Assembly (NCBI RefSeq): GCF_000783395.1
Contig: NZ_JSFK01000007.1
Coordinates: 62,001-126,000 of the forward strand
Source of the DNA: Pseudomonas chlororaphis
GTDB lineage: Bacteria > Pseudomonadota > Gammaproteobacteria > Pseudomonadales > Pseudomonadaceae
Direction: 5' to 3'
Length of the DNA stretch: 64,000 bases
Part shown: positions 22,072 to 30,060 of the stretch, piece by piece
Layout of the letters: the number at the start of each line of letters is the position of its first letter
Numbering within the stretch: the stretch's first letter is position 1
Program-made: the position numbers and the translations under genes
The notes under the pieces: model-generated
What the model saw: the letters and a program-made list of their open reading frames with translations, nothing else
Database searches by the model: none
What the model was told of the DNA's origin: nothing

Positions 22072-24915
22072 ATGGCAAACAAAATCGCCCTCGGGCTGGT
22101 GATCGGCGGCGCCGTCAGTTCCACGGTCGGCGCCGCGTTCAAGGATGTGACCGGGCGCATCAAGCGCCTCGAGGCAGAAGGCAACAAGGCGCGCGTGCTA
22201 CAGCGCACGATTGGCGACACCATCCGCCTGCGCGAAGAATGGAAGAAGGCTCATGACACCGGCGCGGCCGGTGCGTCCAAATTACTCAACCGTTTGAACT
22301 CAAACCTCGACAGCCTGAAAAAACAGGGGATTGAGGTCGGCCGGCTGGAAAAAGCCTATCGCTCGATGGGGCAGACGGCCAACAAAGCCGAGCTGAAAGC
22401 CAAGGGGCATCAGCAGATTGATTCTGGCGTGAAGGGCATGAAGGGCGCGGTCGGTGCAGCGGTGGTCGGTGTCGGGGCCATGGCGGTACCGACCAAGGTC
22501 AGCGCGGATTTTGGCGCGATCGTGCGGGACATCGCGATAAAGGCGGGCATTGCCAATAAGCCGCAAGAGCAGGAGATGTCGCGCAAGATCATCGACACCT
22601 CACGCGACACCGGCATGGCGCGTAACGACGTGGCCGACGTGGTCAATCAGTTGGTCGGCGCCGGTATGGACCTGAGCAAGGCGCTGGAATATGCACCCGT
22701 CGCGGCCAAGTTTGTCGTGGGGCAGGGATCCAGCGGTGTCGACACGGCGAAGATGATCAACGCCCTGGGACAGAACGCCAAGATCACCGACCCCAAGCAG
22801 ATGCAGCAGGCGCTGGAGGCGATCGCCTACCAAGGTCAAGCGGGCAGCTTTGAAGCGGCCGACATGGCCAAGTGGTTCCCTGAGTTGCTGGCCAACATGG
22901 CCAGCAACGGCATCACCGGCATGGACGCGGTGACGCAATTGGGCGCCATGCTGCAGGTGCAGATGAAGCAGGCCGGTAGTTCGGACGAAGCGGCCAACAA
23001 CCTGAAAAACTGGATGGGCAAAATCGGCTCGACCGACACGGTCAAGGCCTACGAAAAAGCCGGTATTGATTACAAGGGATCGATGCAGACCGGTTTGCAA
23101 AACGGCATGTCGACACTCGAAACCAGTATGGCGCTGGCTCAGAAATACATTCAGGCGACGGATCCGAAGCGTGCGGCGGCCATGGCCGAAGCCACGTCAA
23201 AAATCAGCAAGGAAGCGGATCCTGAAAAGGCCAAGGCCATGATGGCCTCGCTGGAAGAATCCCTGCGCACCGGCGACCTGTTCGCTGACATGCAGGTTAA
23301 GGCGGCGCTGTCCGCCTACATGCAGAACAAGGCGCTTTACAGCCAGCTCAAAAACGATTCGCGCGAGGCGACCGGAATCCTCGACAAAAACCTCGCCGAG
23401 CGGCGTGAGTCGTCATCGCAGAAGTGGGCCGAAATGGCCCAGTCGATGGATGACGCTATGCGCAGCATCGGCGATGCCCTGCGGCCGGTAACGGACGTCG
23501 TTGCAGAGTCGCTGACCAAAGTCACCAAGGGCATCACGTCGCTGTCTGACAGCGCGCCCGGGGTGGTGACGGGTGTCGTGGCTGTCGGTGGTGGATTGAT
23601 CGCCCTTAAAGGGATTTTCAGCTCGTTCAAGATCGGCAAAGGGTTGTTCAACCTGGCGCGCGGATCCTTGGGCAAGGGCAAGGCCGGCGAAGTGCAAAAG
23701 GTCTTTGTGACCAATGCCAAAGACGGCGACGGTGATGGCGACGGCAAAGATGCAGAACCCAAGGGCAAGGCCGGCAAAGCGCTGTCGCTGGTCGAAACCG
23801 GGCTCAAGGCCGTCGCCGCTTTCAAGGGCGAGCCGGCGGATGGCAATGATGACGCCGGGGAAGGCGCCGACAAGAAGCCCGGAAAGCTCGATCTGGTTTC
23901 TACCGGCCTCAAAGTCGTGTCGCTGGCCCAAGAGGCCGTCTCGGGCGGCGATGGTGAGGGCGAGGCGGGCGGCGGTGACGACGCGGTCAAAAAGGTGTTC
24001 GTCGTCAATGCCAGCGCCTTGGGCGGCGCCGGTGGCGCAGATGTTCAAGGCGAGTCTCGCCGGCGTGGTCGAGGATCACGGCGCGGTGCTTCACGGCGTC
24101 GCCCGCTGTCTCGCCCTGGGCCGCCACGACCACCCGGGCCACGGCCACCTGCACCACGGCCACCGGTTCCTGTACCGCGTCCGCCCGTTCCGGTGCCACG
24201 GCCACCGATTCCACCGGTGCCACCTGTCCCGGCCGGGACGATGGCCAAGCTGGGCGGGGTTGTGCAGGCCGTTGGCAAGGTCGGCAAAGTCGCCAAGATG
24301 ATTCCGGGCGGTACGCTGCTGGAGTCTGGAGCGATGGCCTACGAGACATTTGAAAACGCCAAGACCAAGGACGAAAAAGCCGAGGGCTACGGCGCGGCCG
24401 CTGGCAATCTGGCCGGCACCATGGCCGGTGCAGCAGCAGGCGCGGCCATTGGTTCGGTTGTGCCGATTATCGGCACGGCCATCGGCGGCTTGATCGGCGC
24501 CTATCTGGGCAGTCAGGGCGGTGCGGCGTTGGGCGGATCTTTGGGTAAATCGCTGTTCGGTGGCGAGGATGAAAAGCCCGAGGAAAAGCCAAAGGCGCCC
24601 GTGCCGACCACGCCGCTCATGATGGCGTCAGCGGCGCAGCAAGGCCCGGTGTTGGGGGATGTCGCGCGCTCGATGGCGGTGACGGCGCCGCTCAAGTCGG
24701 CGGCGCTGGCTATCCAGCCCAAGGAGCCGGCGAAGCCGGAGCCGGCCAAGGTGGATCAAAAGTTTGAGTATTCGCTGAGCATGCCGGTCACGGTAGAGGG
24801 GGATGTGAAAGACCCTCAGCGCCTGGCGCAGGATCTGATGCCGCACATGCAGCGAATGATGGCGGACGCGGCGAAGACTAACGCCGCCAAGCTGTACGAC
24901 GAACCCCATCTGTAA
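22072..24915 (+). CDS. Tail tape measure protein
   Basis: This 947-residue protein sets tail length. It has a helical N-terminus (KIALGLVIGGAVSSTVGAAF ... RIKRLEAEGNKARVLQ) and a conserved tape-measure domain (about 150-450: VRDIAIKAGIANKPQEQEMSRKI, DVVNQLVGAGMDLSKAL, WFPELLANMASNGITG). Gly/Asp-rich linkers follow, then an unusual Arg-rich and Pro-rich hinge (about 660-723) and a hydrophobic glycine-zipper segment (AGNLAGTMAGAAAGAAIGSVVPIIGTAIGG). It lies between E/E' and U. Confidence 0.92.
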   Translation: MANKIALGLVIGGAVSSTVGAAFKDVTGRIKRLEAEGNKARVLQRTIGDTIRLREEWKKAHDTGAAGASKLLNRLNSNLDSLKKQGIEVGRLEKAYRSMGQTANKAELKAKGHQQIDSGVKGMKGAVGAAVVGVGAMAVPTKVSADFGAIVRDIAIKAGIANKPQEQEMSRKIIDTSRDTGMARNDVADVVNQLVGAGMDLSKALEYAPVAAKFVVGQGSSGVDTAKMINALGQNAKITDPKQMQQALEAIAYQGQAGSFEAADMAKWFPELLANMASNGITGMDAVTQLGAMLQVQMKQAGSSDEAANNLKNWMGKIGSTDTVKAYEKAGIDYKGSMQTGLQNGMSTLETSMALAQKYIQATDPKRAAAMAEATSKISKEADPEKAKAMMASLEESLRTGDLFADMQVKAALSAYMQNKALYSQLKNDSREATGILDKNLAERRESSSQKWAEMAQSMDDAMRSIGDALRPVTDVVAESLTKVTKGITSLSDSAPGVVTGVVAVGGGLIALKGIFSSFKIGKGLFNLARGSLGKGKAGEVQKVFVTNAKDGDGDGDGKDAEPKGKAGKALSLVETGLKAVAAFKGEPADGNDDAGEGADKKPGKLDLVSTGLKVVSLAQEAVSGGDGEGEAGGGDDAVKKVFVVNASALGGAGGADVQGESRRRGRGSRRGASRRRPLSRPGPPRPPGPRPPAPRPPVPVPRPPVPVPRPPIPPVPPVPAGTMAKLGGVVQAVGKVGKVAKMIPGGTLLESGAMAYETFENAKTKDEKAEGYGAAAGNLAGTMAGAAAGAAIGSVVPIIGTAIGGLIGAYLGSQGGAALGGSLGKSLFGGEDEKPEEKPKAPVPTTPLMMASAAQQGPVLGDVARSMAVTAPLKSAALAIQPKEPAKPEPAKVDQKFEYSLSMPVTVEGDVKDPQRLAQDLMPHMQRMMADAAKTNAAKLYDEPHL

Positions 24916-24924
24916 GGAGGTTTC

Positions 24925-25770
24925 ATGGCTTACATGGAGCAGATGCAATCAAGTCTGAAGTATCTGGTGGAGGCGACGGAAACCGGGCGGCGTAGCGCGG
25001 ATGGCATGCTGAGCCCGGTCAACGGTGCTATCCGCGAACTGACCGGTGCCGCGTCCGAGCTGGAGAACATCCCGTTTGTCGGGCCGGCCATCGGCGCCAA
25101 ACTTCAGCGGGTAATGCGCGGCGTCGACGCGGCTCAAGCCAAGGTCGGTCAGGTGGTGGCGGTGTACGGTCGCGCCACTCGGGCGGCCGCCGAGGTGCAG
25201 GAGCGGCTAGGGACGTTGAAAGAACAGGCGGGCAAGGCGGCCACGGCGATCAACAACGTCGCCGGCAAAGTCAGCCCGGCGCTGGCCAACATCGTACCCA
25301 CCAGTTCCTTTGCCGTGGATGCCACGCCGGCGCCGGAGGCGGTGAAGCCGTTCCCGCACCTGATGATCATTCAGCCGCGCGATCCGAAGATTGAGCCGTA
25401 TTACTTCAACCTGGACACGGCAGCTTTCGACGAGCTGAGCCGTTCGACCGAATTCCGCTGGGCTTCGCAGGAGCGGCTGACGCGCCGGCCGGCGAAGCAG
25501 GCCATCGGTATGGGCGATGAAAAGTTGACGCTCAAGGGCACGATCTACCCGGGCTTTAAAGGCGGTTTAAAGCAGCTCGATACGCTGCGTTCCATCGGGG
25601 CCAGGCTTCAACCGCTGACCCTGACCACGGGTTATGGCGAGGTGATCGGAACGTGGTGCCTGAAAAACATCAACGAGGAACAGTCCGCGCTGCTGCACGG
25701 CGGGATCCCCCGCAAACAGGGGTTCACTTTGGAGTTTGAGCGCTATGGCGAAGACATGCAGGACGTCTGA
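24925..25770 (+). CDS. Tail protein U-like (P2 gpU) with N-terminal extension
   Basis: The 281-residue protein has a P2 gpU domain in its C-terminal half (FDELSRSTEFRWASQERL ... GMGDEKLTLKGTIYPGFKGGLKQLDTLR ... GIPRKQGFTLEFERYGED). The N-terminal ~130 residues are helical, Ala-rich and probably coiled coil (YGRATRAAAEVQERLGTLKEQAGKAA), which P2 gpU lacks. It should act in tail assembly near the tube end. An AAGGAGG site precedes ATG 24925; its 3' end overlaps the X gene by 26 bases. Confidence 0.85.
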   Translation: MAYMEQMQSSLKYLVEATETGRRSADGMLSPVNGAIRELTGAASELENIPFVGPAIGAKLQRVMRGVDAAQAKVGQVVAVYGRATRAAAEVQERLGTLKEQAGKAATAINNVAGKVSPALANIVPTSSFAVDATPAPEAVKPFPHLMIIQPRDPKIEPYYFNLDTAAFDELSRSTEFRWASQERLTRRPAKQAIGMGDEKLTLKGTIYPGFKGGLKQLDTLRSIGARLQPLTLTTGYGEVIGTWCLKNINEEQSALLHGGIPRKQGFTLEFERYGEDMQDV

Positions 25771-25951
25771 CGGCGACATGCTCGATGTCATTTGCAACAA
25801 CGTTTACGGCCATCTGAATGGCAGCGTCGAGGCTGTGCTTGATGCCAATCAGGGGCTGGCTGATGAGCCTCAGCCGTTCCGGTCGGGCGTGATCATCGTC
25901 GTGCCGGATCTGCCCAGCCCGACCAGTGAGGGCGTCAGCCTGTGGGATTGA
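25745..25951 (+). CDS. Tail protein X
   Basis: This 68-residue P2 gpX-type protein is a small LysM-like tail component: TSDGDMLDVICNNVYGHLNGSVEAVLDANQGLADEPQPF, then GVIIVVPDL. ATG 25745 lies inside the end of the U gene, so translation is coupled. It precedes gene D, as in P2. Confidence 0.9.
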   Translation: MAKTCRTSDGDMLDVICNNVYGHLNGSVEAVLDANQGLADEPQPFRSGVIIVVPDLPSPTSEGVSLWD

Positions 25952-26018
25952 CCCGGGGCGATGCCTTCGCCGGCGCCGCGCCGCGCCGCGTCACGCGTAA
26001 CGATACCTTGTATTTCTG

Positions 26019-26042
26019 ACCCGCCTTGTGCGGGTTTTTTAT
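26019..26042 (+). terminator. Terminator-like linker before gene D
   Basis: ACCCGC (26019-26024) pairs with GCGGGT (26030-26035) around CTTGT, followed by TTTTTTATT. Fourth copy of the recurring linker; here the ribosome site that follows is weak (TTGGAAAA). Confidence 0.65.
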
Positions 26043-26054
26043 TGGAAAAAATCC

Positions 26055-27104
26055 ATGACACCGATGTTTCGAATTGTCGCCGATGGGGCCGATGTCACGG
26101 CCAAGATCAATGATCGGCTGTTGTTACTGCGTACCTCTGACAAGCCGGGGATGGAGTCCGACGAATTTGAGTTGCGTATCGACGACCGTGATGGTCAGGT
26201 GAAATTGCCACGGCGTGGCAGCGCTATCGAGATTTACCTGGGCTATGCCGAAACGACCTTGGCGCGTATGGGCAGCTACACCGTGGACACCGTCGAGGTA
26301 TCAGGCCCGCCGGACACCATCTTGATCAAGGGCAAGGCTAGCGACGTGCGTGGCAGTGGCAAGACCATCCGTAGCGGAAGCTGGGAAGACGTGCCGCTGT
26401 CGAAGATCGTCGTTGACGTGGCCGCGCGTAATGGCTGGCAGCCGGTATGCCCGGTGTCGACCAAGGTCGCCCGGGTCGACCAGCTCAACGAGTCCGATTT
26501 TAATTTCATCACCCGGCTGGCCAAGCAGTACGACTGCACGGCCAAGGTCGCCGACGGCAAACTATTGGTGATGCCGCGCCAAGGTGGCCAGACGGCCAGC
26601 GGTAAGGCGTTTGGCGCTGTAACCCTGACCAGTCGCGACCTCAGTCGCTGGCAATTCAGCCTAGGCGATCGCAACTCACACAAGGCGGTTTCGACCAAGC
26701 ACCAGAACAAAAAGGACGGCAAGCTGGAGGTGGTCACCATCGACAACGATGACTCCCCGGACGGTCTGCCGGCGGTGCATACCGATCGCCATATCTACCC
26801 AAACAAGACCGCCGCCGAAGCGGCCGCCAAGGCGCGACTGTCAGCGTTCAACCGCTCGACCGCCGACGTGCGGTTTGAGATGGAGGGACGGACTGACATC
26901 TTCGCCGAGCGGCCGATTCTCGCCCAGGGCTTCAAGGTCGGGCTTGATGGCGAGTATCTGGCGGACTCGGTCGAGCAGGTGTTCACCCAGTCCGGCTGGT
27001 CGACCACGGTCGAATGCAATGCCGGCAAAGCCGGTAAATCCAAGGGCAAGAAAAAGAAAGGGCCGAAACCACCTCTCAAGGTGGTGAACATCGAGAAGCA
27101 GTAG
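26055..27104 (+). CDS. Baseplate hub / late control protein D
   Basis: The 349-residue protein matches the P2 gpD (gp27-like) hub family: FRIVADGADVTAKINDRLLLLRTSDKPGMESDEFELRIDDRDG at the start and VDQLNESDFNFITRLAKQYDCTAKVADGKLLVMPRQG in the middle. It carries the spike at the centre of the baseplate. The name late control reflects an older regulatory observation in P2. The C-terminus is Lys-rich (KSKGKKKKGPKPP). ATG 26055 is chosen; the longer frame upstream covers the terminator. Confidence 0.93.
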   Translation: MTPMFRIVADGADVTAKINDRLLLLRTSDKPGMESDEFELRIDDRDGQVKLPRRGSAIEIYLGYAETTLARMGSYTVDTVEVSGPPDTILIKGKASDVRGSGKTIRSGSWEDVPLSKIVVDVAARNGWQPVCPVSTKVARVDQLNESDFNFITRLAKQYDCTAKVADGKLLVMPRQGGQTASGKAFGAVTLTSRDLSRWQFSLGDRNSHKAVSTKHQNKKDGKLEVVTIDNDDSPDGLPAVHTDRHIYPNKTAAEAAAKARLSAFNRSTADVRFEMEGRTDIFAERPILAQGFKVGLDGEYLADSVEQVFTQSGWSTTVECNAGKAGKSKGKKKKGPKPPLKVVNIEKQ

Positions 27105-27117
27105 TCGCATCCCATCG

Positions 27118-27138
27118 CCGCCTGAGTGCGGTTTTTTT
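27118..27138 (+). terminator. Terminator-like linker before the endolysin
   Basis: CCGC and GCGG form a short stem around CTGAGT, followed by seven T and then TGTCTGGAGT. Weakest copy of the recurring linker; its 3' part contains the endolysin ribosome site. Confidence 0.45.
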
Positions 27139-27153
27139 ATGTCTGGAGTTTGT

Positions 27154-27717
27154 ATGTCCATCACTGAACAACAGCTGCAAAGCATCATGCCCAACGCCCG
27201 CCGCCAAGCGGGCGTTTTTGTATCCGCGCTGAACGCGGCCATGGCCCACCGGCATATCAACACGCCGAAACGCCAAGCAGCGTTCCTGGCGCAAGTCGGC
27301 CACGAGTCGGGTCAGCTGCAGTACGTCCGGGAACTGGGCGGCAACCAGTACCTCAGCAAATACGACACCGGCAACCTGGCTGCGAAACTGGGCAACACCC
27401 CGGCAGCGGATGGTGATGGCCAGCGCTATCGCGGTCGCGGCCTGATCCAGGTCACTGGCCACGACAACTACCTGCGCTGCAGCCTGGCGCTGTTCGGTGA
27501 CGAGCGATTGTTACGCACGCCTGAACTGCTGGAACTGCCGCAGTGGGCCGCCGAGTCGGCCGCATGGTTCTGGTCGGTGAATGGGCTGAACGCATTGGCC
27601 GATCAAAACGAATTCAACACGATCACCCGCAGGATCAACGGCGGTCTCAACGGCCTGCAGGATCGGCTGGAGTTGTGGGGGCGGGCGAGGGCGGTGTTAT
27701 GCGTTTCGGCGAACTGA
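27154..27717 (+). CDS. Endolysin, GH19 chitinase-like muramidase
   Basis: This 187-residue lysozyme-like protein is of the glycoside hydrolase 19 family: FVSALNAAMAHRHINTPKRQAAFLAQVGHESGQL with the expected acid Glu51 in GHESG, then RYRGRGLIQVTGHDNY and ESAAWFWSVNGLNALAD. It has no signal peptide, so it depends on the holin to reach the cell wall. TCTGGAG precedes ATG 27154. Its 3' end overlaps the Rz gene. Confidence 0.93.
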   Translation: MSITEQQLQSIMPNARRQAGVFVSALNAAMAHRHINTPKRQAAFLAQVGHESGQLQYVRELGGNQYLSKYDTGNLAAKLGNTPAADGDGQRYRGRGLIQVTGHDNYLRCSLALFGDERLLRTPELLELPQWAAESAAWFWSVNGLNALADQNEFNTITRRINGGLNGLQDRLELWGRARAVLCVSAN

Positions 27718-28238
27718 TCCCGGCGCCGTATCGGCTACTGACAAAAGGCGTGCTGCTGGTCGTCTTGGTCGGTGGTTTCGCGGCCATTACCTGGCAAGTG
27801 CAGGATTGGCGCTACGGCAAACAGCTCGCAGAGCAGGCCCGACTCCACACCGAAACCCTTAACCAGTTGGCCCTGGCCACGGTTGCGCAGCAGCGTGCCG
27901 AACAGGACAAACGCCTTGCGCTCGAGCAGCGCCTTGCCACCAGCGAACAAACCCATTACCGAGCTTTGAGCGATGTCCAACGTGATCAAGGTCGCCTGCG
28001 CGACCGCCTTGCCACTGCTGATCTGCGCCTGTCAGTCCTACTCGACGCCACCACCGGCGCCGGCAACGGATCGTTGTCAGCCACCACCGCCACCGGCGGC
28101 GTGGTTCATGGCTCCACAAGAGCCGAACTTGACCCAGCGCATGCTCAACGAATTGTCAGTATCACCGATGACGGTGATCAGGGATTAATTGCATTGGCCG
28201 CGTGCCAAGGTTATGTCAAAGCGATCACTTTCCAATGA
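27699..28238 (+). CDS. Inner-membrane spanin Rz
   Basis: The 179-residue protein has one N-terminal membrane segment (about 17-32, GVLLVVLVGGFAAITW) and a long periplasmic helix (QLAEQARLHTETLNQLALATVAQQRAEQDKRLALEQ), the Rz layout. With Rz1 it fuses inner and outer membranes at lysis. ATG 27699 lies within the end of the endolysin gene. Rz1 is embedded in its second half in another frame. Confidence 0.85.
   Translation: MRFGELIPAPYRLLTKGVLLVVLVGGFAAITWQVQDWRYGKQLAEQARLHTETLNQLALATVAQQRAEQDKRLALEQRLATSEQTHYRALSDVQRDQGRLRDRLATADLRLSVLLDATTGAGNGSLSATTATGGVVHGSTRAELDPAHAQRIVSITDDGDQGLIALAACQGYVKAITFQ
27973..28188 (+). CDS. Outer-membrane spanin Rz1 (nested in Rz)
   Basis: This 71-residue lipoprotein is encoded entirely inside Rz in the +1 frame, the classical Rz/Rz1 arrangement. 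It has a hydrophobic signal (IKVACATALPLLICAC) with Cys20 as probable lipidation site and a proline-rich mature part (PPPAPATDRCQPPPPPAAW), both typical of Rz1. The lipobox (Ile-Cys-Ala-Cys) is slightly unusual. Confidence 0.8.
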   Translation: MSNVIKVACATALPLLICACQSYSTPPPAPATDRCQPPPPPAAWFMAPQEPNLTQRMLNELSVSPMTVIRD

Positions 28239-28242
28239 AAAA

Positions 28243-28264
28243 AGCCGGGTTTCCCCGGCTTCTT
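28243..28264. terminator. Bidirectional terminator at the end of the late operon
   Basis: AGCCGGG (28243-28249) pairs with CCCGGCT (28254-28260). On the plus strand TTCTTTT follows; on the minus strand a run of six T follows. It would close the phage late transcript and also a minus-strand transcript covering the small ORF at 28268-28351. Confidence 0.8.
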
Positions 28265-28267
28265 TTA

Positions 28268-28351
28268 TCAGGCAATCAATAGCGGCAGTACGTCTTGAAG
28301 CAGACGAACCACCTCAATTGCCAAGATCAACATCAAATGGCTAACAGACAT
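28268..28351 (-). CDS. Possible 27-residue hydrophobic peptide
   Basis: A minus-strand frame reads MSVSHLMLILAIEVVRL then LQDVLPLLIA and stops. It is preceded by AAGAGGA with about seven bases to the ATG and followed four bases after the TGA by the strong terminator at 28243-28264. A short hydrophobic peptide with its own ribosome site and terminator resembles type I toxin or small membrane regulator genes. There is no homology evidence, and a chance ORF remains possible. Confidence 0.4.
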   Translation of the reverse strand: MSVSHLMLILAIEVVRLLQDVLPLLIA

Positions 28352-28525
28352 TTTTGCATCCTCTTCGTGATGCTCAGTCACCAAGTCCTTAGTCGCAAGC
28401 GACCAAGGGCCATGGCTCACCATCCATGATCTATGCTACTTTTGATCCGCGAGAATCTGTGAAGCCAGCATCATTTTTGGTGTCGGATCGGCCTAAGCGT
28501 TAACGATCCTTGGTGTAGCAGTCAG

Positions 28526-28558
28526 GCTGAAGGGTTGGCGCCCTTCAGCTTTTTTTTT
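28526..28558 (+). terminator. Strong plus-strand terminator without an upstream gene
   Basis: GCTGAAGGG (28526-28534) pairs perfectly with CCCTTCAGC (28541-28549), followed by nine T. No protein gene ends just before it, so it may close a small RNA transcribed from about 28.4 kb; I could not identify a clear promoter. Confidence 0.65.
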
Positions 28559-29400
28559 GCTTTTTTTCTTACTTTCGTTTTTTCATTTCATCAAACCGAC
28601 AGGGGCCCTCGCCGGAATCTCAAATGAGACGTGGCGTTTTTGTTCTGTGTGGCTGATGGGAGTGATCTTAGAGCGGGCTTTAAAACTCGTCAATCGCGAC
28701 CACGGACCTTTGGTGGAAAAACTGAGACACTAAAAAAAACGTTTTTTTATATATTTTTGTTTCTCTCTGAGATGGCTGGAGGCCTTGATTTGTAAGGGGT
28801 TTGAAGGTTTTCATTGTTGTTTTTTTTGCTGTTTTAGAACGGCTTTTTCAAACCCTGATTTAATATTGTAGAACCGCCTTTAACCACTGTTTGTGTTTGT
28901 GCTTGCACTACTGAGTTTGATATCTAAAAGGCAGGATGGCGGGTTGTCGGATTTATTATTGGAGTATTTGTGTTGGTCTGGTGTTTTAAATAAGGCGGAA
29001 TGTTTGTCAATAAAGCTTAGTTTGTTTTTTATGTAGGTTTTGAAATTTCGTGATCCGCTGCAGCCCACGTCATCCGTGGCTTGTAGCGTAATTGGCTTTC
29101 GCTAGATATACCCTTAAGACATTCTCAATTATCCAAAAAACTAAAAAGCTTGCACAAATGCATTTTTTAGAGCAAAATCGCCTCAAAGACCTACCTTTGG
29201 TCATTTTCTATACTATACGCAATCCCACGTTCTTGGGACCCCTAGCGGTAGCTTTGTCCAAAGCGTTTATTTTCTAATCCCATTCTCGTATCCAGATTCT
29301 CCAAGTCCCCTCTCTTCGTAAAAAAAATTATTTTTTTTGAAAAAAAACGCTCTGGATCGATTTTTTGCGTCGTCTCAGCGTCCTCCCGCGTTTGTCAATC
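28559..29400. other. AT-rich intergenic region, no convincing gene
   Basis: This stretch is much richer in A/T than the prophage late genes, with long T and A runs near 28725-28765 and 29318-29350. Two small frames (minus 28880-29068 from GTG; plus 29092-29277 from TTG) lack ATG starts and recognisable content. It probably marks the right side of the prophage or later-acquired DNA. Confidence 0.5.
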
Positions 29401-29421
29401 AGCTCTGCTGACCTAGATTAT

Positions 29422-29500
29422 GGGTGCGAATAGCTCGTCAGAAGGGCGCGCATCGTTTGCCGGACAGTCTCCAGGTCGCGGGTTCAAAGCGCGAGGTGGA
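29422..29500 (+). pseudogene. tRNA-like relic
   Basis: A T-arm-like element GGTCGCGGGTTCAAAGCGCG is present, with a seven-base GTTCAAA loop and four of five pairs. About 45 bases before it lie GGGTGCG and TAGCTCGTCAG, which resemble an acceptor strand and D-arm. The acceptor stem cannot close and no good anticodon stem is visible, so it is not a working tRNA. It may be the remnant of a tRNA-derived attachment site. Confidence 0.25.
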
Positions 29501-29600
29501 GGAGGGGAGCGCTTACCTGAAGTGGTGATGCTTACGTTTGGGTGCCCCGCTGGTCTGATATTTCCGGCAAGAATTGACCGGACGGCTTTCAAAAAGTTAA

Positions 29601-29616
29601 CTGTATATTCGTACAG
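29601..29616 (+). promoter_or_regulatory. LexA/SOS box upstream of umuD
   Basis: CTGTATATTCGTACAG fits the LexA consensus CTGT-N8-ACAG and lies 18 bases before the umuD start codon, so the umuDC pair should be induced by DNA damage. Confidence 0.85.
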
Positions 29617-29634
29617 TATTGGAAGTCGTGCGTC

Positions 29635-30060
29635 ATGAGTTACTCAATTTTAGGTCCGATCAGTGAGGGCGGTTCGAAGGTGCCGCTATGTCTCTTCCGA
29701 GTCCCGGCCGGCTTTCCCTCGCCGGCTGCGGATCACATTGAAGCGCAGATATCGCTAGATGAGGTGCTGAACATTCGTGCGCCACACGTCTACCTAGTGT
29801 CACTCGCCGGTGAAAGCATGCAGGGCGCGGGGATCTATGAGGGAGACTTGGCCATTGTCGATCGATCAATTGAGCCCGCCCACGGCCACATCGTCATTGC
29901 GCTGTTGAACAATGAGCCCGTATGCAAGCGCCTATGCCTTCGCGGTAGGGAGGTCATCCTGATGTCGGAAAACCCCAAGTACCCGCCACGGTACGTCCTT
30001 GAGGGTGACGAGCTGTCGATTTGGGGTGTGATCACCAGCAGCGTGCGCAGCCATGTCTAA
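29635..30060 (+). CDS. umuD: UmuD/RulA-type SOS mutagenesis protein
   Basis: This 141-residue S24 peptidase-like protein has the UmuD layout. The conserved stretch PAGFPSPAADHIEAQISLDEVLN carries an expected self-cleavage site at Ala25-Gly26; Ser61 (AGESMQ) and Lys98 (PVCKRL) form the catalytic pair. RecA-stimulated cleavage would give UmuD', which joins UmuC to form polymerase V. A LexA box precedes the gene, and it overlaps umuC by eight bases. The plasmid/Pseudomonas name rulA would fit equally. Confidence 0.92.
   Translation: MSYSILGPISEGGSKVPLCLFRVPAGFPSPAADHIEAQISLDEVLNIRAPHVYLVSLAGESMQGAGIYEGDLAIVDRSIEPAHGHIVIALLNNEPVCKRLCLRGREVILMSENPKYPPRYVLEGDELSIWGVITSSVRSHV

Noticed and set aside
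5559..28238. The phage region as a headless R-type tailocin
   Set aside because: Terminase, portal, prohead protease, decoration and capsid genes are all present and intact, so a full phage is the better reading.
28880..29277. Small frames at 28880-29068 (minus) and 29092-29277 (plus)
   Set aside because: GTG/TTG starts only, AT-rich background and no recognisable content.
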